Below are positions 1-5,170 of a DNA stretch of 5,170 nt, piece after piece. This DNA comes from an uncultured bacterium (GTDB lineage Bacteria > UBA4055), in the NCBI GenBank assembly GCA_937873545.1, contig CALMWI010000245.1:1-5170 (forward strand), read 5' to 3'. Positions within the stretch are counted from its first letter, which is position 1. Each line of letters opens with the position of its first letter. The position numbers and the translations under genes were made by a program. The notes below the pieces were generated by a model. It worked only from the letters and a program-made list of their open reading frames with translations. It had not been told where the DNA came from and made no database searches.

Positions 1-2
1 CT

Positions 3-1418
3 TTCGTAATTCTGGTCGTATTTGTTCATACTCTGATCGCGATAATCTACGGTAATTCATGGCTGGAGTCTTTCATAAGTTCCGTTGTGGCTTTCGGAAT
101 AATAAATCTGCTTCTTGCAGACAGAATATTCAAGCCTATTGAGGAATATTTAAGATCAGGAAAAGATGTGAAAGCTCTAAAAACCGCTGTATCAAAGCTT
201 AATTACAATTCAACGCTCGCATTTCTCGAGTCGTCGGCAGTTTATATTCTCTTAAGGCTGTTCATGATATTTTCAGCTCAAGACCTGAGCAGCAGCGACA
301 AGTATAATATTTTCTTTGCCTTTGTAAACAGGTATGTGGTTCTGGCTGCTTTCGTAACCTATGTTATTGTATCTTACTTCACAGTTGAACTTAAAAAATA
401 TTTTTATGAAAAAGAGGGGCTGATCTTCCATGCGAAGTCTGAAAGGCTGATGATAAAGATGGCGATCGCTTTTGCGATATTACTTATCTCCCCGCTTATA
501 GATATTTATTACATACTTTATTACAGCGGAAAATGGCATCTATTCGTCAGATTGTTCACAGACAAAGATACTTCTCTTGTCAGCACACTGCTTATACTTC
601 TTCTTGCCGTAGTAATCTCAGCAGCGATATTTTCAAAAGAGATTTACAGAGGGTTTAAAGAGCTCGCATCGTCTTTTGAAAGAGTGCGGAACGGAAATTA
701 CGGGTATCAGGCGGTTGTCCTTACTAATGATGAGTTCGGTGTGCTTGCGGATGACTTCAATCAGATGTCGAAGGGGCTTGAGGAAAGGGAGTTCATCAGA
801 GACACTTTCGGAAAGTATATTGCGCCCGAGATAGCCGCCGAAGTGATCGGTAAAAGATTAAATCTTTCCGGAGAGCTGAGAAATACGACGATCCTGTTTA
901 CAGATATTGCCGACTACACTTCGATCTCAGAGAAAATGACGCCTGAAGAACTCGTAAAAATGCTTAACGAGTATTTTTCTTTCATGATCGGGATAATTCA
1001 GACGAACAAAGGCGTGGTGAACAAATTCATAGGCGATTCCGTGATGGCGGTATTTAATGCTCCGGTGAAAGATGAAGAACATGCGGATAATGCCCTTAAA
1101 GCAGCAGTCGAGATCATAAAAGGAAGCGAGGATATTAAATTCAACGGTATTAAGATAAGAACCAGGATCGGGATAAATACAGGTGACGTTCTTGTCGGAA
1201 ACATAGGCGCGACCGACCGGCTCGAATATACTGTCATTGGCGACGGGGTCAATCTTGCGTCAAGGCTGGAACAGCTCAATAAAAACTACGGTTCAAATAT
1301 AATGATCGGCGAGAGGACGAAGGAACTTTTAAAATCAGAATATAAGCTTGATAAAATAACCGGCGTTCAGATCAAAGGCAAAAAGGAAGATCAGACGGTT
1401 TACAAAGTAAATTTATAA
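3..1418 (+). CDS. Membrane-bound HAMP-class III adenylate/guanylate cyclase (5' partial)
   Basis: This is a membrane nucleotide cyclase that would make cAMP (less likely cGMP) from the nucleoside triphosphate at the inner face of the cytoplasmic membrane. The frame is open to the left edge, so the true start is outside the window; the GTG at 87 sits inside a hydrophobic segment and is not a credible start. Counting residues from that GTG, six hydrophobic segments are visible: about nt 3-53 and 63-125, then residues 43-64, 76-100, 121-148 and 164-186. A HAMP-like region follows (183-232), then the FGKYIAPEIAAEVI linker (241-254) and the catalytic domain (260-443). The active-site set looks complete: metal-binding D273 (LFTDIADYT) and D317 (KFIGDSVMAVF), purine-selecting K313 and T382 (EYTVIGDG), and N389 and R393 (NLASRLE). 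The Lys/Thr pair is the class IIIb pattern, usually adenylate cyclase. No recognised sensor domain is seen in the visible part, so the input signal is unknown. It is followed after 16 bases by the next gene. Confidence 0.93.
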   Translation, partial: FVILVVFVHTLIAIIYGNSWLESFISSVVAFGIINLLLADRIFKPIEEYLRSGKDVKALKTAVSKLNYNSTLAFLESSAVYILLRLFMIFSAQDLSSSDKYNIFFAFVNRYVVLAAFVTYVIVSYFTVELKKYFYEKEGLIFHAKSERLMIKMAIAFAILLISPLIDIYYILYYSGKWHLFVRLFTDKDTSLVSTLLILLLAVVISAAIFSKEIYRGFKELASSFERVRNGNYGYQAVVLTNDEFGVLADDFNQMSKGLEEREFIRDTFGKYIAPEIAAEVIGKRLNLSGELRNTTILFTDIADYTSISEKMTPEELVKMLNEYFSFMIGIIQTNKGVVNKFIGDSVMAVFNAPVKDEEHADNALKAAVEIIKGSEDIKFNGIKIRTRIGINTGDVLVGNIGATDRLEYTVIGDGVNLASRLEQLNKNYGSNIMIGERTKELLKSEYKLDKITGVQIKGKKEDQTVYKVNL

Positions 1419-1420
1419 TT

Positions 1421-1425
1421 AAGGA
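1421..1425 (+). promoter_or_regulatory. Ribosome binding site favouring a TTG start
   Basis: AAGGA lies 9 bases before the TTG at 1435 and 15 bases before the in-frame ATG at 1441. The spacing favours TTG. The two choices differ by only two residues (MK) ahead of the signal peptide. Confidence 0.55.
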
Positions 1426-1434
1426 AAGTGAAAG

Positions 1435-2013
1435 TTGAAAATGAATAAGATCGCGAAATTATCTATATTTGTATGTTTAACTGCGGTACTATATTCCTCG
1501 CCTTTCGAACTGGGCCTGGAATTCGGCTCGCCTACGGGTATTTCCGCCAAGTTATGGCTTGATCAGAAGTCCGCACTGGATTTCGGGCTGGGAATTACGG
1601 GAGACAGACACGACGACAGGTATTATGACGATCAGAGACTGCATCTGCATGCGGATTATCAGCTTCACAGGTTCGATCTTCTGCCTGTTGATCAGGGAAG
1701 GCTCGGCCTGTATTACGGTTTGGGATTAAGGCTTGTTTCGGGAGATGATTCCGAACTCGGAGTAAGGATCCCTCTGGGAGCCCAGTATGATTTTTCATCA
1801 GCTCCGGTCTCAATATTTCTCGAACTCACCCCGGTAGTAGAGATAACTGATCCCGGAATAGATATTGATCCTGCACTCGGCGTCAGGTATGTTTTCGGAA
1901 AAAGATCAGGCGGCTCAAAAGGTTCATCAAAAAAAGCGGCTAAAGAAAATAAAAAAAACGAAGAACAGGACGATGAAGACGAAGAGAAGCCTAAAGTAAA
2001 AATGCAGTGGTAG
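1435..2013 (+). CDS. Small outer-membrane beta-barrel-like protein with charged C-terminal tail
   Basis: This is probably an exported envelope protein of unknown function. The N-terminus (MKMNKIAKLSIFVCLTAVLYS) is a signal-peptide-like segment with cleavage likely around residues 18-22. Residues 23-154 show alternating hydrophobic/polar strands rich in Gly and aromatics, with landmarks GLEFGSPTGISAKLWLDQ (27-44), LHLHADYQLH (69-78), LYYGLGLRL (92-100), GVRIPLGAQYDF (109-120) and LGVRYVF (148-154). From memory this pattern resembles the small DUF3996/BAPKO_0422-type barrel proteins; that assignment is unverified. An outer-membrane strand commonly ends in an aromatic residue, as VRYVF does, but here about 38 more residues follow: a Lys/Ser/Gly-rich stretch, an acidic block (EEQDDEDEE, 176-184) and KPKVKMQW. 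The start is TTG at 1435, chosen for ribosome-site spacing; ATG at 1441 is the alternative. It lies 16 bases after the cyclase gene and 3 bases before the transporter gene. Confidence 0.85.
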   Translation: MKMNKIAKLSIFVCLTAVLYSSPFELGLEFGSPTGISAKLWLDQKSALDFGLGITGDRHDDRYYDDQRLHLHADYQLHRFDLLPVDQGRLGLYYGLGLRLVSGDDSELGVRIPLGAQYDFSSAPVSIFLELTPVVEITDPGIDIDPALGVRYVFGKRSGGSKGSSKKAAKENKKNEEQDDEDEEKPKVKMQW

Positions 2014-2016
2014 AAG

Positions 2017-3213
2017 ATGAAGGATCCAAAAGACAGTTCCGGTAAAAAATATTTCGGGCTCGACAGGAATGTGTTTTACACAGGACTGACAAGCTTTTTT
2101 ACCGATACATCAACAAAGATGCTCTACAGCGTGATGCCGTTATTCCTTTTATCTATCGGGGCTTCAAAAACAAGTATATCGCTGATCGAAGGGATCGCGG
2201 AAAGCACGGCTTCGCTGTTCAAGGCTCTTTCAGGAATGTGGAGCGATAAAATAGGCAGAAATAAGCCTTTTATGATAATAGGTTACGGCGCAACAGCCAT
2301 AATAACACCGCTTTATGCTTTTGCCCGACTCCCTGTTCATGTTCTGTATCTTCGATTCACCGAGCGTGTTGGAAAGGGAATGAGGGCAGCGCCGAGGGAC
2401 AGCCTTATAAGCGCATCAATAAAAGGGAATCATACCGGGAAAAATTTCGGGTTCCACAAGGCTATGGATAATTCGGGAGCGATAATAGGACCGCTATCAG
2501 CCTTCCTGCTTCTTTACTTTTTCCCTTTAAACTACACCAATATTTTCTTAATAGCTACGATACCTGCCGTGCTGGGCGTTCTCACGATAATTTTCATGAT
2601 CAAAGAATCTCATCCGGATAAAGAAAGAAAAATTAATAAAGTCAGCCTGAAACAGTTTCCGGGCAAGTTCTGGTTCTATCTTACCATAATTTTTATCTTT
2701 TCTCTGGGGAACTCTACAGATGCCCTGCTTCTCGTTAAAACTTCGGAGACAGGTATCAACCCTTCTTATGTGCCTTTCATTTACATGATATTCAATACTG
2801 TTTCGGTACTTTTTGCAATTCCGATCGGTAAATTATCAGACCGTAAAGGCAGAGGCATCATGATAATCTGCGGCTATCTTGTTTATGCGGCGGTTTATTT
2901 TTTGTTCGGTCACTTCAACAGCGTCAGTATTTTCATAATGCTTTTCATGTTCTACGGACTGTACAGCGCGCTTGCCGACGGGAGCCAGAAATCGCTTTTA
3001 TCTGATATAGTATCAAAGGATATGAAAGGAACAGGGTTCGGAATATATCACGCAATTATCGGCATCACCCTGCTTCCCGCAAGCGTCATCGCAGGCTATT
3101 TATACGACAATGTGAATTCAAACGCGCCTTTCTATTTCGGCGCGGCTATGTCTTTAACAGCCGCGGTTCTTATGATCGTCTTCATGCTGAAGTACAGGAC
3201 AAGGAGCAGTTAA
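2017..3213 (+). CDS. MFS transporter, MJ1317-like subgroup
   Basis: This is a cytoplasmic-membrane secondary transporter with unknown substrate. At 398 residues it has the usual MFS length, with about 12 hydrophobic segments in two halves joined by a polar loop (about 196-216, rich in Lys/Glu). The first-half motif A is SGMWSDKIGRNKP (72-84), with a weaker copy IGKLSDRKGRG in the second half (270-280). Stretches I associate with the MJ1317-like MFS subgroup include GLTSFFTDTSTKMLYSVMPL (23-42), SLIEGIAESTASLFK (55-69), ERVGKGMRAAPRDSLI (116-131) and LGNSTDALLL (230-239). These proteins are mostly annotated only as MFS transporters, so I assign no substrate. The ATG lies three bases after the stop of the previous gene and has no strong ribosome site, so translational coupling is likely. 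The stop is one base before the next start. The gene looks intact. Confidence 0.93.
   Translation: MKDPKDSSGKKYFGLDRNVFYTGLTSFFTDTSTKMLYSVMPLFLLSIGASKTSISLIEGIAESTASLFKALSGMWSDKIGRNKPFMIIGYGATAIITPLYAFARLPVHVLYLRFTERVGKGMRAAPRDSLISASIKGNHTGKNFGFHKAMDNSGAIIGPLSAFLLLYFFPLNYTNIFLIATIPAVLGVLTIIFMIKESHPDKERKINKVSLKQFPGKFWFYLTIIFIFSLGNSTDALLLVKTSETGINPSYVPFIYMIFNTVSVLFAIPIGKLSDRKGRGIMIICGYLVYAAVYFLFGHFNSVSIFIMLFMFYGLYSALADGSQKSLLSDIVSKDMKGTGFGIYHAIIGITLLPASVIAGYLYDNVNSNAPFYFGAAMSLTAAVLMIVFMLKYRTRSS
3201..3206 (+). promoter_or_regulatory. Ribosome binding site inside the transporter 3' end
   Basis: AAGGAG lies 8 bases before the ATG at 3215, within the last codons of the transporter gene. It supports that start and allows reinitiation after the transporter stop at 3211-3213. 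Confidence 0.75.
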
Positions 3214-3214
3214 A

Positions 3215-4003
3215 ATGACTTCAAAAATAATCACTCTTCATGACAAGGCTGAGATATTTTCATATCTGAACAGGAATCCTGCACTTCATGTTTATTCTAT
3301 CGGTGATCTTGACGATTTTTATTTTCCGCACACTATATGGTATGCAAAAGTCGTTGACGGTTCAATATCCGCGCTCATACTTAATTATATCGGCATGAAT
3401 CCGCCGACCATCATAAGTTTTACAGATACGGACAGAGATGAAACGATTTCGCTTATCGAAGGCATAAAACCTCTGCTGCCAAAGGAGTTCAATGCGCACT
3501 TTTCCCCCGGCCTTATAGATGTTATAGGCAGAGAAAAGATAAATAAAGATTACGGCACGCATTTCAGAATGGTTCTTAAGAAAGCTCCAAATGAAATAAA
3601 TAATCCGGGTTTTCAGGTCAGGATCGTAACAAAGACAGATCTGCCTGAAATAACCGCATTTTATGAAATAAACTATCCCGATAACTGGTTCGATCCCCGA
3701 ATGCTTGAAACCGGTAAATTCTACGGCTGTTTTGATAACGGCAGGCTTGTCGGGATCGCAGGGATCCATGTTTATTCACCGCAATATAAAGTGGCGGCTG
3801 CCGGCAGTATTTCAACTGCTGTTACTCACAGAGGCAGATCGATCTGCAAGATACTTACTTCTGCTCTCAGTAAGGACCTGCTCAAAACCGTTGATGTAAT
3901 AGGTCTTAATGTCAACTCCTATAACGAGCCTGCGATCAGAGCTTACAAAGCTGTCGGGTTTGAAATCTACTCCGAATATGAAGAATATCTCGTAAAGCTA
4001 TAA
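3215..4003 (+). CDS. Two-domain GNAT-family N-acetyltransferase
   Basis: This is a predicted cytoplasmic acetyl-CoA-dependent acyltransferase with unknown acceptor. Of 262 residues, the C-terminal part (about 133-262) is a GNAT fold. It has beta strands with GCFDNGRLVGIAGIHVYS (171-188), the acetyl-CoA loop region AVTHRGRSICKILTSAL (202-218), and the closing LNVNSYNEPAIRAYKAVGFE (231-250), in which the N..A...Y...GF pattern is typical of the family. The N-terminal part (1-125, with HVYSIGDLDDFYFPHTIWYA at 25-44) looks like the extra domain found in two-domain FR47-like GNATs; this rests on memory only. In the usual Q/R-x-x-G-x-G/A loop the two small residues are replaced: R206-G-R-S209-I-C211. 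The gene starts one base after the transporter stop and has a good ribosome site, so it is likely the last gene of the operon. It could acetylate a small molecule or a protein; the sequence does not say which. Confidence 0.9.
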   Translation: MTSKIITLHDKAEIFSYLNRNPALHVYSIGDLDDFYFPHTIWYAKVVDGSISALILNYIGMNPPTIISFTDTDRDETISLIEGIKPLLPKEFNAHFSPGLIDVIGREKINKDYGTHFRMVLKKAPNEINNPGFQVRIVTKTDLPEITAFYEINYPDNWFDPRMLETGKFYGCFDNGRLVGIAGIHVYSPQYKVAAAGSISTAVTHRGRSICKILTSALSKDLLKTVDVIGLNVNSYNEPAIRAYKAVGFEIYSEYEEYLVKL

Positions 4004-4039
4004 CTTATAAATCATAACAAATATTATTTTAATAAACTG

Positions 4040-4067
4040 TTGTTTTTGCGTGAAATTGTTGTATATT
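4040..4067 (+). promoter_or_regulatory. Candidate sigma70-like promoter for the secreted-protein gene
   Basis: TTGTTT (4040-4045) and TATATT (4062-4067) are separated by 16 bases within an AT-rich gap that holds no gene. Transcription would start near 4074, leaving a leader of about 45 bases. The location before an isolated gene supports the call. Chance matches are common in AT-rich DNA, and an FCB-type organism may use a different consensus (TTTG/TAnnTTTG), which is only partly matched here. Confidence 0.45.
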
Positions 4068-4109
4068 AAAACAGAAATAATATTTTATGTTTGAAAAAGA
4101 AAAGAAAGT

Positions 4110-4115
4110 GAGGTG
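4110..4115 (+). promoter_or_regulatory. Ribosome binding site that selects ATG 4120
   Basis: GAGGTG lies just upstream of the ATG at 4120, with GAGG ending 6 bases before it. The earlier in-frame ATG at 4087 has no such site. It would also put the charged stretch MFEKEKKVRCT before the signal peptide. Confidence 0.7.
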
Positions 4116-4119
4116 CACT

Positions 4120-5097
4120 ATGAGAAAAGTTTTAGCATTAGTTATTTTGGCTATATTTTCGCTATCTGCGGAAGTACTTGTTTCGGACGATTTCGAATCC
4201 GGAACGGGGAACTGGACATTGACGGGCAACTGGGGACTTGAAGAAGGAACTTCTGTTTCGGGAACGCATTTTTTAACCGAAAGCCCTACAGGGAATTATA
4301 CCACTAATGAAACTTCATCTGCTACATGGAAAAATCCTGTCGATCTGTCAACTTATAACGACGCAAATGTCAGCTTTTGGATCAAATCTAACATTGAAGA
4401 GGATTTTGATTACATGTTTTTTGAAGTTTCAGATGATAACGGTGCTTATTGGAGAAGATTAAAAACATGGACAGGAGAGACCACTGACTGGCAAAAAGAG
4501 GTTATTTCGGTAGGTCTGTATGTCGGCTATACGAATGTTACATTCAGATTTCTTTTTGAATCTGATCTTGCGATTGAAGCCGACGGAATGCATATAGATG
4601 ATTTTATAATTGAAGCGTATAATTTCCCAAATACAGGACCTTACATTTACTATCCGAACGCTCCTGAGAACTACGAAGGCACTTTGAATGATTTTGATAG
4701 CAGTGTCCAAGTTACAGATACTGACGGTGTAGATTCTGTATGGGTGGAATATTCTATAGATTTCTCTGATACAGTTTTTAAGGTAAGTGCGATAAATACA
4801 TCTGAAGATTTGTGGGAATTCACGATCCCTAACTACGGTCCGGGAAGTCAGATAGATTTCCACATTGGTGCACAGGATGCTTCAGAGGAACATATGGAAA
4901 GCAATACTCTAGGATATTACTACATTAGTGGGGAGCATAGAGTTTATGATTCGGGTATTACAAGTTACTACAAACTCATTGAGAATGATCAGGCAATGGC
5001 AGTAAGGATTTCTCCTAAAGTATTTGCACCTACCGGACTCGTGTTTGCTTTGATCAGAAACTATAGAGATATTGATCATATTTCTGCTGATATGTAA
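4120..5097 (+). CDS. Exported multi-domain protein with jelly-roll and Ig-like regions, probably truncated
   Basis: This is a secreted or cell-surface protein of unknown function, 325 residues from ATG 4120, the start supported by its ribosome site and signal peptide. MRKVLALVILAIFSLSA is a clean signal peptide with cleavage likely after A17. Residues 22-165 look like a MAM/carbohydrate-binding-like jelly roll: DDFESGTGNWTLTGNWGL (23-40), then SGTHFLTESPTGNY (47-60), WIKSNIEEDFDYMFFEVS (87-104), and a closing FESDL...DGMHIDDFII (146-164). Residues about 172-268 resemble an Ig- or fibronectin-like domain (VTDTDGVDSVWVEYSID, 198-214; LWEFTIPNYGPGSQIDFHIG, 231-250). A third region begins at VYDSGITSYY (275-284) and stops abruptly after NYRDIDHISADM. 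No C-terminal sorting signal is present before the TAA. The same frame reads on plausibly after the stop, so this is probably the front part of an interrupted longer gene. It has its own promoter-like sequence and is separated from the upstream operon. Confidence 0.8.
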   Translation: MRKVLALVILAIFSLSAEVLVSDDFESGTGNWTLTGNWGLEEGTSVSGTHFLTESPTGNYTTNETSSATWKNPVDLSTYNDANVSFWIKSNIEEDFDYMFFEVSDDNGAYWRRLKTWTGETTDWQKEVISVGLYVGYTNVTFRFLFESDLAIEADGMHIDDFIIEAYNFPNTGPYIYYPNAPENYEGTLNDFDSSVQVTDTDGVDSVWVEYSIDFSDTVFKVSAINTSEDLWEFTIPNYGPGSQIDFHIGAQDASEEHMESNTLGYYYISGEHRVYDSGITSYYKLIENDQAMAVRISPKVFAPTGLVFALIRNYRDIDHISADM

Positions 5098-5169
5098 TTT
5101 CTTGTCTGGGCTGATTACTTTGGAGTACGCGGTTAGGTTATAATCTATCCGTTTACTGTTTGTCCGGAG
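5098..5169 (+). pseudogene. In-frame continuation of the secreted protein beyond its TAA stop
   Basis: After the TAA at 5095-5097, the same frame reads FLVWADYFGVRG (5098-5133), then TAG (5134-5136), then VIIYPFTVCPE (5137-5169). The segment F.VWaD..GvpG..vi.PftV.Pe is a pattern I recall from the C-terminal regions of FCB-type secreted proteins that begin with VYDSG...Y....AVRI.P. It therefore looks like remnant coding sequence of the gene before it. The family match is from memory and unverified. The remnant runs off the right edge. Confidence 0.45.
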
Positions 5170-5170
5170 G

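Noticed and set aside
87..89. GTG at 87 as the start of the cyclase
   Set aside because: The frame is open to position 3 with hydrophobic, membrane-helix-like residues upstream, and no ribosome site precedes the GTG. The gene is cut by the window edge.
998..1279. Antisense open frame opposite the cyclase catalytic domain
   Set aside because: It overlaps conserved cyclase coding sequence, its translation resembles no family, and it has no ribosome site. The other antisense open frames, within 1595-1813, 3362-3815, 4029-4229 and 4459-4863, are rejected for the same reasons.
3834..3847. Perfect 14-base palindrome GCAGATCGATCTGC
   Set aside because: It lies inside codons for the GNAT loop (G-R-S-I-C), has no second copy in the window, and one such palindrome is not improbable by chance in 5 kb. 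It is probably not an operator.
4004..4039. Terminator for the four-gene operon in the AT-rich gap
   Set aside because: Only weak, imperfect AT inverted repeats are visible (AACAAATATTA against TAATAAACTGTT). There is no GC-containing stem with a T tract.
4087..4089. ATG at 4087 as the start of the secreted protein
   Set aside because: It has no ribosome site, lies close to the predicted transcription start, and would add a charged 11-residue extension ahead of a clean signal peptide. ATG 4120 with GAGGTG fits better.
5130..5151. Stem CGGTTAG / CTATCCG with an 8-base loop as a terminator
   Set aside because: The 7-base stem contains a T-T mismatch and is not followed by a T run. The segment also reads as remnant coding sequence.
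1..5170. Excess of GATC sites (about 44 by eye; about 20 expected for random sequence)
   Set aside because: The sites sit inside codons throughout the genes and are explained by frequent GAT, ATC, CGA and GGA codon junctions. There is no clustering suggestive of an origin or regulatory region.

Overview
This is a bacterial window in which every supported gene lies on the + strand and uses the standard genetic code. The base composition is moderately AT-rich, with many ATA and AGA/AGG codons. A secreted protein carrying a jelly-roll module of the DDFESG..NW type, and an outer-membrane-barrel-like protein, point to a diderm. The style resembles Bacteroidetes/FCB-group candidate phyla (for example Cloacimonadota- or Delongbacteria-like genomes). 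That placement is an inference from protein style and was not tested by any search.

Positions 3-4003 look like one transcription unit of four genes separated by 16, 3 and 1 bases. The first is the 3' part of a multi-pass membrane HAMP-class III nucleotide cyclase; its true start lies upstream of the window. Next come a small exported beta-barrel-like protein with an unusual charged C-terminal tail, a 12-helix MFS transporter of the MJ1317-like type, and a two-domain GNAT acetyltransferase. The spacing argues for co-expression, with translational coupling likely at the last two junctions. The four products do not form a pathway I recognise. A cAMP-type signalling enzyme at the head of the genes for an envelope protein and a transporter is suggestive only.

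Positions 4004-4119 are an AT-rich gap with a plausible sigma70-like promoter (TTGTTT, 16 bases, TATATT) and a good ribosome binding site. They precede a separate gene at 4120-5097 for an exported, multi-domain surface or secreted protein. That reading frame ends at a TAA, but the same frame downstream (5098-5169) still reads like the continuation of the protein, apart from a second stop (TAG at 5134). The gene is therefore probably the interrupted front part of a longer secreted protein, either a decaying gene or a sequence error. This is the observation most worth checking.

I found no tRNA, rRNA, CRISPR array, insertion sequence, attachment site or convincing terminator. I did not see a clear novel defence or mobile system.
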